Shown: positions 38,413 to 47,199 of the stretch, one piece after another
Layout: the number at the start of each line of letters is the position of its first letter
How positions within the stretch are numbered: the first letter of the stretch is position 1
From: Enterobacter sp. 638
Lineage (GTDB): Bacteria > Pseudomonadota > Gammaproteobacteria > Enterobacterales > Enterobacteriaceae
Direction: 5' to 3'
DNA length: 64,000 nucleotides
Assembly (NCBI RefSeq): GCF_000016325.1
Contig: NC_009436.1
Location: forward strand, 4,154,001 to 4,218,000
Notes under the pieces: generated by a model
Seen by the model: only the letters and a program-made list of their open reading frames with translations
The model's database searches: none
Told to the model about the DNA's origin: nothing
Made by a program: the position numbers and the translations under genes

Positions 38413-38603
38413 AACAACTCTTAAGGTAAATCCTATATATCGAGAGTTGTTTACATTGCCATCACGTTAATTAAACTCAAATTGGCAATAGCAAGAAGAA
38501 ATTAACCCCACCGATCGTCACCATAATAATTTAAATTTACCTTAAGAATTATATTGTGTGAATGTCCCTGGCAAAAATCATTATTATTGATACGGAGTTG
38601 TTG
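38413..38603 (+). promoter_or_regulatory. AT-rich control region of the aryl polyene cluster with nested inverted repeats
   Basis: Three inverted repeats: AACAACTCT (38413-38421) with AGAGTTGTT (38443-38451); CTTAAGGTAAAT (38420-38431) with ATTTACCTTAAG (38535-38546), perfect over 12 bases and 115 apart; and ATTGCCA near 38455 with TGGCAAT near 38483. The base composition is clearly richer in A+T than the neighbours. It probably holds the main promoter of the cluster. Regulator unknown. Confidence 0.5.
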
Positions 38604-38987
38604 ATGAAAAAGATTGTTAAATGGTGTACTGCCTTTGCCATTATGGGCGCACTGGCTGGCTGTGCTCGTACTGCCCCTGTCGACCAGATTCACTCTACCG
38701 TGAGCACGGGTCATACGGCTGAACAGGTGAAATCAGCGATTTTGAAAGCAGGTCACCAGCGTCAGTGGATTATGTCCGAAGCGGGTCCAGGCGTCATTAA
38801 AGGCCGTTTGCAGGCACGCGATCACTCAGCGGACATCCGCATTCCTTACTCTGCGACCAGCTACTCAATCAACTACGAAAGCAGCCTGAACCTGAAAGCA
38901 AGCGATGGCAAAATCCACAAAAATTATAATCGTTGGGTGCATAACCTCGATAAAGATATCCAGCTTAACCTTTCCGCCCCGCAGTAA
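38604..38987 (+). CDS. Small lipoprotein at the head of the aryl polyene cluster
   Basis: 127 residues from ATG 38604 (GGAG ribosome-binding site). Signal peptide with lipobox LAGC, Cys20, then a compact domain (EQVKSAILKAGHQRQWIMSE ...) of unknown function that looks like other enterobacterial small lipoproteins. In ape clusters the first position (apeA) is, as far as I can tell, such a protein, but I do not assign the symbol. Next gene starts after 69 bases. Confidence 0.8.
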   Translation: MKKIVKWCTAFAIMGALAGCARTAPVDQIHSTVSTGHTAEQVKSAILKAGHQRQWIMSEAGPGVIKGRLQARDHSADIRIPYSATSYSINYESSLNLKASDGKIHKNYNRWVHNLDKDIQLNLSAPQ

Positions 38988-39056
38988 ATTCCTCTAAAGT
39001 CGGGCCATCACTGGCCCGATAATCTATTCATCTGACCAGTCAAAGGTTACGCAATA

Positions 39057-40121
39057 ATGTACGAAACGGACTCACTTAGCGCGCTGGATGCCATTACCGA
39101 AGCGCAACGTATCGCTTTTGCTCCAATGTTGTTTCAAACCGCGCTTTGTCTGCGTAACTCAGGCGTTCTCGCCTGGCTGGATAAACAGGGAAAACAGGGT
39201 GCCAGCCTTGAAGAAATCGTCGAAAATAGCACTCTGAATGAGTACGGCGTTAGCGTGCTGTTGGATATGGGATTAAGCGGACGTATCGTTACCCACAAAG
39301 AGGGACAGTATTACCTGGCGAAAGTGGGTCATTTTCTTCTGCACGACACCATGACCCGCGTAAATATGGATTTCACCCAGGACGTTTGTTACCAGGGATT
39401 ATTCCACCTTGCTGATTCTCTTAAAGAAGAAAAGCCCACGGGGTTAACCGTATTTGGAGAATGGCCGACCATTTATCCAGCATTATCGCAATTACCCACT
39501 CAGGCAAAAGAGAGCTGGTTTGCTTTTGATCATTACTATTCTGACGCCGCATTTGATGCAGCCCTGCCATATATATTCGCAAGCTCGCCGACAAAATTGT
39601 ACGATGTCGGCGGAAATACAGGAAAATGGGCTTTACGTTGTTGTCGATATGATGAAAATGTCGCAATTACCATCCTTGACCTCCCGCAGCAAATAGCGCT
39701 GGCACAAGAAAATATCGCAAATGCAGGTTTATCTCATCGTATTGGGTTCCATGCTGTGGATATGCTTAGCCACGCGGCGCTGCCAGGCGATGCCGATGTG
39801 TGGTGGATGAGCCAGTTCCTGGACTGTTTCTCACCCGATCAGATTGTCACCATGTTGCGTAAAGTTGCTCAGGAAATGAAACCTGGCGCTCGCCTGTGCA
39901 TTATGGAACTGTTCTGGGATGCACAGAAATTCGAAGCGGCATCCTTTAGCCTGAACGCCACATCGCTCTATTTCACCTGTATGGCGAATGGCAACAGCCG
40001 CTTCTATAGCGTAGAAAAATTTTATCACTACCTGGAGACAGCAGGTTTCCACGTAGAGCAACGACACGACAATCTTGGGTTAGGTCATACCTTACTGATT
40101 TGTCACAAAAACGAACACTAA
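39057..40121 (+). CDS. apeB: SAM-dependent O-methyltransferase of the aryl polyene pathway
   Basis: 354 residues. N-terminal helical/winged-helix dimerisation region (to about 100) and a C-terminal Rossmann methyltransferase with the SAM motif DVGGNTG at 183-189, as in plant-type and polyketide O-methyltransferases. By analogy with characterised aryl polyenes it may methylate the aryl head hydroxyl. First enzyme gene of the cluster; 41 bases separate it from apeC. Confidence 0.85.
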   Translation: MYETDSLSALDAITEAQRIAFAPMLFQTALCLRNSGVLAWLDKQGKQGASLEEIVENSTLNEYGVSVLLDMGLSGRIVTHKEGQYYLAKVGHFLLHDTMTRVNMDFTQDVCYQGLFHLADSLKEEKPTGLTVFGEWPTIYPALSQLPTQAKESWFAFDHYYSDAAFDAALPYIFASSPTKLYDVGGNTGKWALRCCRYDENVAITILDLPQQIALAQENIANAGLSHRIGFHAVDMLSHAALPGDADVWWMSQFLDCFSPDQIVTMLRKVAQEMKPGARLCIMELFWDAQKFEAASFSLNATSLYFTCMANGNSRFYSVEKFYHYLETAGFHVEQRHDNLGLGHTLLICHKNEH

Positions 40122-40162
40122 ATCGCTGAATGACCCTGACGATATATCGCGGACACGCGTAA

Positions 40163-40885
40163 ATGAAATTTGCATTAAACATTATCGACTGGCAAGCACG
40201 AGCGCCAGGCCTCAGCGATGCCACACAGTGGCAGGCATGGTCGCGCGAGTCGCTGGCCATCGATCCCGCTGCGCCGCAGGCAAAACTCACTGCGTTGCCG
40301 ATGATGACCGCGCGTCGCCTAAATTCTGGCAGTAAACTGGCCGTCGATTGCGGTCTGGCGATGCTGCGCAAACACGCCATCGACGCGGTTGTGTATACCA
40401 GCCGCCACGGCGAGCTGGAACGCAACTACCGCATTCTGCATGCGCTGGCGACAGACCAGGCGGTATCACCGACGGATTTCGCCATGTCGGTGCACAACTC
40501 TGCTGTCGGGAATCTCACTATCGCGGCACGCCAGCCGATCGTTTCCTCTTCCCTTTCTGCTGGGCTAGACACTTTCCAGCAGGGTTTATGCGAAGTACTA
40601 AGCCTTTTGCACGCAGGCTATTCTCGCGTATTACTGGTCGATTTCGACGGCGCGCTGCCCGATTTTTATCATCCTCATTTACCGCCTCATATGCCGACAT
40701 GGCCGTATGCGCTAGCGCTGGTGATTGAGGCGGGCGACATGCTGCGCTGCGAAACGCAAACCGGAAGTGATGGCGAAGAGCCACCGCTGCCGCAAAGTCT
40801 GATGTTCCTGCAACACTATCTGCGCGACGAGCCAACGTTTGTCGTTTCCGGCGAACGTTTACTGTGGCAGTGGTCCCGCGGATGA
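40163..40885 (+). CDS. apeC: Ketosynthase-like chain-length factor subunit ApeC
   Basis: 240 residues, matching only the N-terminal half of a beta-ketoacyl synthase (ketoacyl-synt_2 type). The catalytic Cys context is missing: around residues 128-134 it reads SSSLSAG where an active enzyme has a Cys. This fits a chain-length-factor partner for the ketosynthase ApeO, as described for the aryl polyene system. Its stop overlaps the apeD start (ATGA). Confidence 0.85.
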   Translation: MKFALNIIDWQARAPGLSDATQWQAWSRESLAIDPAAPQAKLTALPMMTARRLNSGSKLAVDCGLAMLRKHAIDAVVYTSRHGELERNYRILHALATDQAVSPTDFAMSVHNSAVGNLTIAARQPIVSSSLSAGLDTFQQGLCEVLSLLHAGYSRVLLVDFDGALPDFYHPHLPPHMPTWPYALALVIEAGDMLRCETQTGSDGEEPPLPQSLMFLQHYLRDEPTFVVSGERLLWQWSRG

Positions 40886-41697
40886 CAAGTTTAATTTCCG
40901 CGATCAACCGCGCCTGGCGTCTGGTGATGACCGGATTGTGCTTTGCGCTTTTTGGCGCAGGCGGCCTGCTGCTGTCACTGGTCTGGTTCAACCTGCTGCT
41001 GGTGGTACAACGCGATCGTGCAAAACGCCGCCGTCTGGCGCGCCGCAGCATTTCACTCAGCTTCCGCTTCTTCTTAACCGTCACTCGCATGACGGGCGTG
41101 CTGGATTACCGCATCGATAATCTTGACGCGCTGCGTAGCGAACGCGGATGCCTGGTGGTGGCCAACCATCCCACGTTGATTGATTACGTTATTCTCGCTT
41201 CTGTAATGCCCGAAACCGACTGCATGGTGAAAAGCGCCCTGTTGCGTAATCCGTTCGTCAGCGGCGTGATCCGCGCGGCGGATTACCTGATCAACAGCGA
41301 GGCTGAACCACTATTAACTGCCTGCAAACAGCGGCTGGCGCAGGGCGATACGATTTTGATTTTCCCGGAAGGCACGCGCACGCGCGTTGGAGAAGCCATC
41401 ACGCTTCAGCGCGGCGCGGCGAATATCGCTGTGCGTTGTGGCAGCGATCTGCGGATGGTACTGATCCACTGCTCCGAGAAAATGCTCGATAAGCAAAGCC
41501 GGTGGTATGACATACCGCCGCGCAAACCCTTTTTCACCGTGGATGTTCGTGAGCGACTCGATATTCACGATTTTTACGATGCAACAGAACAAGAACCGGC
41601 GCTGGCCGCAAGGCAGCTGAACCGGCATCTTCAGCATCGCTTAACATCAGGTCTTCAAACTTTGTCAGGAATTAATGATGCAAGCGCTTTATCTTGA
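40882..41697 (+). CDS. apeD: 1-acyl-glycerol-3-phosphate-type acyltransferase ApeD
   Basis: Membrane-linked acyltransferase of the PlsC superfamily, 271 residues. ATG at 40882 overlaps the apeC stop by four bases and is preferred to an in-frame ATG at 40864. One N-terminal membrane helix (about 15-42), HX4D motif at His96-Asp101 (NHPTLID) and FPEGTR at 161-166. Probably moves the polyene acyl group to a lipid acceptor. The 3' end overlaps apeE by 23 bases. Confidence 0.87.
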   Translation: MTSLISAINRAWRLVMTGLCFALFGAGGLLLSLVWFNLLLVVQRDRAKRRRLARRSISLSFRFFLTVTRMTGVLDYRIDNLDALRSERGCLVVANHPTLIDYVILASVMPETDCMVKSALLRNPFVSGVIRAADYLINSEAEPLLTACKQRLAQGDTILIFPEGTRTRVGEAITLQRGAANIAVRCGSDLRMVLIHCSEKMLDKQSRWYDIPPRKPFFTVDVRERLDIHDFYDATEQEPALAARQLNRHLQHRLTSGLQTLSGINDASALS

Positions 41698-41935
41698 AAT
41701 TAAAAATCTTATTATCTCTACGCTAAATCTGGACGAACTGACCGCAGACGATATCGACGCGGATGCGGCGCTGTTTGGCGATGGTCTGGGCCTCGATTCT
41801 ATCGATGCACTGGAACTGGGTCTGGCAGTCAAAAACCAATATGGCGTAGTGCTTTCTGCGGAAAGCGAGGAGATGCGTCAGCATTTTTATTCCGTCGCCA
41901 CGCTGGCATCATTTATCCATGCCCAACGCGCCTGA
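41675..41935 (+). CDS. apeE: Acyl carrier protein ApeE
   Basis: 86-residue carrier protein; the phosphopantetheine attachment site is Ser42 in LGLDSIDALEL. ATGATG allows a start at 41675 or 41678. Starts inside apeD, hence translationally coupled. Likely substrate of AcpT at the end of the cluster. Confidence 0.92.
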   Translation: MMQALYLEIKNLIISTLNLDELTADDIDADAALFGDGLGLDSIDALELGLAVKNQYGVVLSAESEEMRQHFYSVATLASFIHAQRA

Positions 41936-41948
41936 GAACGAATTCGCT

Positions 41949-42200
41949 ATGACAGAACAAGAAACCATTTATCAGGAAGTCTCCGGGCTGCTGACCAAAC
42001 TGTTTGAAATCGCCCCGGAAGATATCTCCCCCGAGGCACGTCTGTATGAAGATCTGGAGCTGGACAGTATCGACGCCGTCGACATGATTGTTCACCTGCA
42101 GAAGAAAACAGGCAAAAAAATCAAACCTGAAACCTTCAAAGCAGTGCGTACCGTTCAGGACGTAGTGGACGCTGTAGAACAGCTTCTGCGCGAAGAGTAA
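41949..42200 (+). CDS. apeF: Acyl carrier protein ApeF
   Basis: 83-residue carrier protein with attachment Ser40 in LELDSIDAVDM. Acidic, four-helix pattern. ATG at 41949 is 13 bases after the apeE stop; an in-frame start at 41919 would overlap apeE and add an unlikely MPNAPENEFA. Two ACPs side by side are a hallmark of ape clusters. Confidence 0.93.
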   Translation: MTEQETIYQEVSGLLTKLFEIAPEDISPEARLYEDLELDSIDAVDMIVHLQKKTGKKIKPETFKAVRTVQDVVDAVEQLLREE

Positions 42201-42206
42201 GACGCC

Positions 42207-42791
42207 ATGCGTGGCGGACGATCTTTTCCGGCGATCCCGCTGCTAACGGGGTTGATGCTGCTCGCCTGGCCGTTTCTGATCGGCTTTGGGCTGACGCATA
42301 ACAGCCTGCACTGGTTGCTGCCGTTGATGGCGCTGTTGCTGGTGTGCCGCCTGCGCCAGGCGCGGAACAATGCCGGTCCGATGCGCTTTGTGGTACAGAG
42401 CGTAGCGTTGGCGGGTATCGCGCTGTGCACGGCAAGCTATCTGCTGAAAGCGCACCAGTGGCTGCTGCTTTATCCCGTGGTCGTGAATCTGGTCATGCTG
42501 GCCGTATTTGGCGGTTCGCTATGGACTGCAATGCCGCTGGTCGAACGACTGGCGCGTCTGCGTGAGCCGAATTTGCCGCCTGAAGGCGTTCGCTATACGC
42601 GCAACGTGACCCGCGTTTGGTGCATCTTTTTCATTGTTAATGGCTCCATCGCGCTATTTACCGTGGTGAAAGGTGACATGCAGCTCTGGACGCTATGGAA
42701 CGGCATGATTGCTTACATCCTGATGGGTACGCTGATGGCAACCGAGTGGCTGATCCGCCAACGGGTGATGAAAAAAAGTGAAGCACAATGA
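42207..42791 (+). CDS. apeG: Inner-membrane protein of the aryl polyene cluster (COG4648)
   Basis: 194 residues with about six hydrophobic segments. COG4648 proteins accompany aryl polyene genes; their role is not known. Six bases after apeF, overlapping apeH by four. Confidence 0.82.
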   Translation: MRGGRSFPAIPLLTGLMLLAWPFLIGFGLTHNSLHWLLPLMALLLVCRLRQARNNAGPMRFVVQSVALAGIALCTASYLLKAHQWLLLYPVVVNLVMLAVFGGSLWTAMPLVERLARLREPNLPPEGVRYTRNVTRVWCIFFIVNGSIALFTVVKGDMQLWTLWNGMIAYILMGTLMATEWLIRQRVMKKSEAQ

Positions 42792-44149
42792 ATAATCCCC
42801 TTCCGCTAAGCGAGTGGCTAAACGCCCCGCGCCCGGACGATACGCCTGTCGCCTGGCTTGACGACCACATCTGGACGCTCGGACAGCTCCGGCATGACGT
42901 CTCGGCGCTGACACAGACATTGCGTCAGCAGGACGGCGAGCGCTGGGCGTTGTGCTTCGAAAACAGCTATCTCTTTATTGTCGCGCTGCTGGCATCGCTG
43001 CACGCGGGCAAAACGCCGGTGATCCCCGGCCACAGCCGCGTATCGCTCCTCGAAGAACAACAGGCACTGTTTTGTGGCGTTTTGAGCGATCAGACGCTGA
43101 ATTATCCTGGACGCCTGTTTGTGGTGAATTCCGCTCGCCGCTGCGTTGACGGGTTTGTACCGCTGCCCCCTGTCGCCGCATCCAGCTTTGTCGAACTATT
43201 CACCTCCGGCTCAACCGGATCGCCACGGCGCATTGTGAAGCCTATTGCGAGCCTCGATCGCGAAGCCGTAATGCTGGCAACCCGTTTTGGTGAGCGCCTC
43301 AACGGCTGTCGCGTTGTCGCCTCGGTTGTGCCACAGCACTTGTATGGTTTGACGTTCCGCATCTTTTTACCGATGTCTCTCGGTCTGCCATTACACGCCG
43401 CGATGCTCTATTACGCCGAACAACTGGCCGCATTACCGCATGACCATCGCTACATTTTTATCAGCAGTCCGGCGTTTCTGAAGCGCCTCGATACGCAGCT
43501 TTCACCGCCACCGGTCGCCATGCTGCTCTCCGCTGGCGGCATGCTGCCGTGGGATGAAGTCACCGCCACGCATCGCTGGATGAACGTCTGGCCGGACGAA
43601 ATTTACGGCAGCACCGAAACGGGGGTTCTTGCCTGGCGGCATCATCAGCAAGAATCGATCCCCTGGTTGCCCTTCCCCGGCGTGGCTTTCCGCCTCGAAG
43701 GCGAAACCTGTCGCGTGACGTCACCGCTGATCCACCAGGCAGAGGGTCTGTTGCTCGACGATATTCTGCACTTCGATGACAACGGCCTGTTCAGCATTGC
43801 CGGTCGTCGTGGCCGCGTGGTGAAAATCGAAGAAAAACGCATTTCGCTGACGGAAATCGAACAGCGCCTGCTGGAGTTGGATGGCATACGCGAAGCGGCT
43901 GCACTGCCCGTTGCGCGCGGCGGCCGTCAGGGTATCGGCGTATTGCTGGTGCTGAGTGACGATGCGCGTCAGCGGATACGCGAACAGGGTAACAAAGCGC
44001 AGGAATTTGCCTGGCGTCGTGCCCTGCTGCCGTGGCTTGAACCGGTCGCCGTGCCGCGTTACTGGCGCATCATTGATGAAATGCCGGTCAACAGTATGAA
44101 TAAGCGTGTCTATGCGCAGTTACAGGAGTTATTTCATGAAAATCCATGA
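42788..44149 (+). CDS. apeH: AMP-dependent acyl-CoA/ACP ligase ApeH
   Basis: Adenylating enzyme of the ANL superfamily, 453 residues, shorter than usual acyl-CoA synthetases. P-loop TSGSTGSP at 139-146, the YGSTETG motif near 278, and a C-terminal domain with SIAGRRGRVVKIEEKRIS. It should activate the aryl starter (4-hydroxybenzoate-like) and load it on an ACP. Overlaps apeG and apeI. Confidence 0.87.
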   Translation: MNNPLPLSEWLNAPRPDDTPVAWLDDHIWTLGQLRHDVSALTQTLRQQDGERWALCFENSYLFIVALLASLHAGKTPVIPGHSRVSLLEEQQALFCGVLSDQTLNYPGRLFVVNSARRCVDGFVPLPPVAASSFVELFTSGSTGSPRRIVKPIASLDREAVMLATRFGERLNGCRVVASVVPQHLYGLTFRIFLPMSLGLPLHAAMLYYAEQLAALPHDHRYIFISSPAFLKRLDTQLSPPPVAMLLSAGGMLPWDEVTATHRWMNVWPDEIYGSTETGVLAWRHHQQESIPWLPFPGVAFRLEGETCRVTSPLIHQAEGLLLDDILHFDDNGLFSIAGRRGRVVKIEEKRISLTEIEQRLLELDGIREAAALPVARGGRQGIGVLLVLSDDARQRIREQGNKAQEFAWRRALLPWLEPVAVPRYWRIIDEMPVNSMNKRVYAQLQELFHENP

Positions 44150-44489
44150 AATCGAGCGCCACCAGGCACAGCCGCAAAATCTGGAAATTGTTCTGCATCT
44201 CGATCCGGCGCTGTTTTGGTTCCAGGGTCATTTCGCCGTGCAGCCGCTGCTGCCAGGCGTGGCACAGCTCGATTGGGTCATGCATTACGCCACTACGCTG
44301 CTGGCACCAGATTACCGTTTTCACAGCATTCAGAATGTGAAGTTTCAGGCGCCGCTGCTACCCAATACCAGTGTGACGCTCACGTTAAACTGGAATGCCG
44401 AGCGGCAGATTTTGACGTTTAGCTATCAGCGCCACGACGGTCTGGAACGCCACACCGCCAGCAGCGGGAAAATCCGTTTATGTCGTTAG
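44136..44489 (+). CDS. apeI: Hot-dog fold 3-hydroxyacyl-ACP dehydratase ApeI
   Basis: 117 residues from ATG 44136, which follows a GGAG site and overlaps the apeH end by 14 bases. FabZ/FabA-like motif WFQGHFAVQPLLPGVAQ with catalytic His32. Dehydrates 3-hydroxyacyl-ACP to make the conjugated double bonds, together with ApeP. Overlaps apeJ by ten bases. Confidence 0.87.
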   Translation: MKIHEIERHQAQPQNLEIVLHLDPALFWFQGHFAVQPLLPGVAQLDWVMHYATTLLAPDYRFHSIQNVKFQAPLLPNTSVTLTLNWNAERQILTFSYQRHDGLERHTASSGKIRLCR

Positions 44490-46171
44490 CGTTTCGCCCC
44501 TGCGTGGTGATCCCCTGCTACAACCACGGGGCGATGATGGCAAACGTGCTGTCGCGTCTTGCCCCCTTCGGCCTGCCGTGCCTGATTGTGGATGACGGCA
44601 GCGATGAAGGAACACGTCTGGAGTTGGAGCGTCTTGCCGCCGAACAACCGCAGGTCACGCTTATCCGACTGGCTGAAAACGCCGGGAAAGGCACAGCAGT
44701 GATCCGTGGGCTGGAAGAGTCCGCTCACGCGGGCTTTACCCATGCGGTGCAGGTGGATGCCGACGGTCAACACGCGATTGAAGATATCCCGAAGTTGCTG
44801 GCGCTGGCAGAACGCCATCCGGAGGCACTCATTTCAGGCCAGCCGATTTATGACGATTCCATTCCACGTTCGCGGCTGTATGGCCGCTGGGTCACCCATT
44901 TCTGGGTGTGGATCGAAACGTTATCGTTCCAGTTAAAAGACAGCATGTGCGGGTTCCGCGTCTATCCCGTCGCCCCTACGCTGCAACTGGCTGAGCGCGT
45001 GACGCTCGGCAAACGAATGGATTTTGATACAGAAGTGATGGTGCGGCTCTACTGGCAAGGCAACACCAGCCATTTTCTGCCGACGCGCGTGACGTATCCG
45101 CTCGACGGCCTGTCGCATTTCGACGCACTGAAAGATAACGTGCGCATCTCCCTGATGCACACCCGCCTGTTCTTCGGCATGTTGCCGCGCATTCCTGTTC
45201 TGCTGATGCGTCGTCGCCAGCAGCACTGGGCGCAGCAGCAGGAAGTAAAAGGCCTGTGGGGTATGCGGCTAATGCTGCGCGTCTGGCAACTGCTGGGACG
45301 CCGCGCGTTTGGTCTCCTGCTATGGCCCGTTATCGGCGTCTACTGGCTGACTGCACGTCCGGCACGCCAGGCGTCACAGCAGTGGATTGAGCGTGTGAAG
45401 CGGGTGCTGGCACAGCGCCAATTGCCCACACCGCCACGCCTTAACAGCTTTTTCCACTTTATGCGTTTTGGCTATTCGATGCTGGATAAAGTCGCCAGCT
45501 GGCGCGGTGAGCTGAAACTCAATCGGGATGTGGTGTTCGCCCCCGGTGCGCGCGAGGCGCTGGACGTTGATGCGCCGCAAGGAAAATTACTGCTGGCTTC
45601 GCATCTAGGCGATGTAGAAGCTTGCCGCGCTATGGCGCAGTTGGATGGCAGCAAGGTCATTAACGCGCTGGTATTTAGCGAAAACGCCCAGCGTTTTAAG
45701 CAAATCATGGAAGAGATGGCGCCTGACGCAGGCCTTAACCTGATGCCCGTCACGGATATCGGTCCGGACACGGCAATCGCCCTGAAAGAAAAACTCGATC
45801 GCGGCGAATGGGTAGCGATCGTCGGCGATCGCATCGCGGTCAAACCGCAGCGCGGCGGCGACTGGCGCGTCATCTGGAGCGAATTTATGGGCCAGCCCGC
45901 ACCGTTCCCTCAGGGGCCGTTTATTCTCGCGTCGATTCTGCGCTGCCCGGTGCTGCTGATTTTCGCCCTGCGCCAGCAGGACAAACTACACATTCACTGT
46001 GAGCCGTTTGCCGACCCGCTGATTTTACCGCGCGGTGAACGCCAGCAAGCGCTGCAGCGTACCGTCGATCGCTATGCCGAACGGCTGGAGCATTACGCAC
46101 TGATGTCGCCGCTCGACTGGTTTAATTTTTTCGATTTCTGGCATCTGCCGGATGCCAAAGAGAAGGAGTAA
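44480..46171 (+). CDS. apeJ: Fused glycosyltransferase 2 / LpxL-type acyltransferase ApeJ
   Basis: 563 residues in two domains. Residues 1-~240 are a GT2 glycosyltransferase with CYNHGAMM, DDGS at 38-41 and the metal-binding DAD at 93-95. After a hydrophobic stretch (about 250-300), residues ~310-563 resemble the lauroyl/myristoyl acyltransferases of lipid A, with SHLGDVEA (His375, Glu380). This fusion could both glycosylate and acylate the polyene lipid. Starts inside apeI. Confidence 0.87.
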   Translation: MSLAFRPCVVIPCYNHGAMMANVLSRLAPFGLPCLIVDDGSDEGTRLELERLAAEQPQVTLIRLAENAGKGTAVIRGLEESAHAGFTHAVQVDADGQHAIEDIPKLLALAERHPEALISGQPIYDDSIPRSRLYGRWVTHFWVWIETLSFQLKDSMCGFRVYPVAPTLQLAERVTLGKRMDFDTEVMVRLYWQGNTSHFLPTRVTYPLDGLSHFDALKDNVRISLMHTRLFFGMLPRIPVLLMRRRQQHWAQQQEVKGLWGMRLMLRVWQLLGRRAFGLLLWPVIGVYWLTARPARQASQQWIERVKRVLAQRQLPTPPRLNSFFHFMRFGYSMLDKVASWRGELKLNRDVVFAPGAREALDVDAPQGKLLLASHLGDVEACRAMAQLDGSKVINALVFSENAQRFKQIMEEMAPDAGLNLMPVTDIGPDTAIALKEKLDRGEWVAIVGDRIAVKPQRGGDWRVIWSEFMGQPAPFPQGPFILASILRCPVLLIFALRQQDKLHIHCEPFADPLILPRGERQQALQRTVDRYAERLEHYALMSPLDWFNFFDFWHLPDAKEKE

Positions 46172-46174
46172 AGG

Positions 46175-46597
46175 GTGCTGACCGATCCCCGTTTTACGAC
46201 CGAAGTAGAACTCACCGTACCGTTTCATGACGTCGATATGATGGGCGTGGTGTGGCATGGCAACTATTTTCGCTACTTTGAAATTGCCCGCGAGGCGCTG
46301 CTGAATCAATTTGATTACGGCTATCGCCAGATGAAAGAGTCCGGCTACGTCTGGCCAGTGGTCGACACGCGCGTGAAATATCGCGACGCGGTGACCTTTG
46401 AGCAACGTATCCGCGTGCGTGCGCATATCGAAGAGTTTGAAAACCGCCTGCGCATCGCTTACCAGATATTCGACGCAGAAAGCGGAAAACGCACCACCAC
46501 CGGCTACACCATTCAGGTGGCGGTTGAAGAGGCAAGCCGCGAACTGTGCTTTGTCAGTCCGGCGATTTTGTTTGAACGTATGGGAGTGACGCCATGA
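46175..46597 (+). CDS. apeK: 4-hydroxybenzoyl-CoA-type thioesterase ApeK
   Basis: 140 residues from a GTG at 46175 (AAGGAG in front). Hot-dog thioesterase of the YbgC type with PFHDVDMMGVVWHGNYFRYFE: catalytic Asp21 and conserved His28. Probably an editing or release enzyme for acyl-ACP. Overlaps apeL by four bases. Confidence 0.88.
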   Translation: MLTDPRFTTEVELTVPFHDVDMMGVVWHGNYFRYFEIAREALLNQFDYGYRQMKESGYVWPVVDTRVKYRDAVTFEQRIRVRAHIEEFENRLRIAYQIFDAESGKRTTTGYTIQVAVEEASRELCFVSPAILFERMGVTP

Positions 46598-47199
46598 AAT
46601 GGTTGCCATTGCTTGCCCTGCTGGCCAGTCCGCTGGTTAGCGCCGTGACGCTGGATGAACTTCAGCAGCGCTTCACTGAACAGCCCGTGGTGCGTGCGCA
46701 CTTTGAACAGACGCGCACCATTAAAGATCTGCCGCAGCCGCTACGCTCGCAGGGCGACATGCTGATCGCCCGCGACAGTGGTTTACTGTGGGATCAGAAA
46801 GCGCCCTTTCCAATGACGCTACTGCTGGATGACAAACGGATGGTGCAGGTGATCAACGGCCAGCCGCCACAAACGATTACTGCCGAAAATAATCCGCAGA
46901 TGTTCCAGTTTAACCATCTGCTGCGCGCTCTGTTCCAGGCGGATCGCAAAGTGCTGGAAGAGAATTTCCGCATCGATTTTAAGGATCTCGGCGCTGGACG
47001 CTGGTCGCTGGTGTTAACGCCGACGACCACGCCACTGGACAAAATTTTCGCCACCCTGAATCTGGGCGGCGCGACCTATCTGGAATCAATCCAGCTCAAC
47101 GACAAGCAGGGCGATCGCACGGATATCGCACTTTCCCAACATCAACTGACGCCCGCCAGCCTGACTCATGACGAACGCCAACGCTTTGCCACACCGTAA
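46594..47199 (+). CDS. apeL: LolA-like outer-membrane carrier protein ApeL
   Basis: 201 residues with a cleavable signal peptide (KWLPLLALLASPLVSA, 17 residues). The mature part resembles the lipoprotein carrier LolA (HFEQTRTIKDLPQPLRSQGDM; LLWDQKAPFP). Likely carries the aryl polyene lipid across the periplasm after ApeM. Overlaps apeM by 32 bases. Confidence 0.87.
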   Translation: MKWLPLLALLASPLVSAVTLDELQQRFTEQPVVRAHFEQTRTIKDLPQPLRSQGDMLIARDSGLLWDQKAPFPMTLLLDDKRMVQVINGQPPQTITAENNPQMFQFNHLLRALFQADRKVLEENFRIDFKDLGAGRWSLVLTPTTTPLDKIFATLNLGGATYLESIQLNDKQGDRTDIALSQHQLTPASLTHDERQRFATP

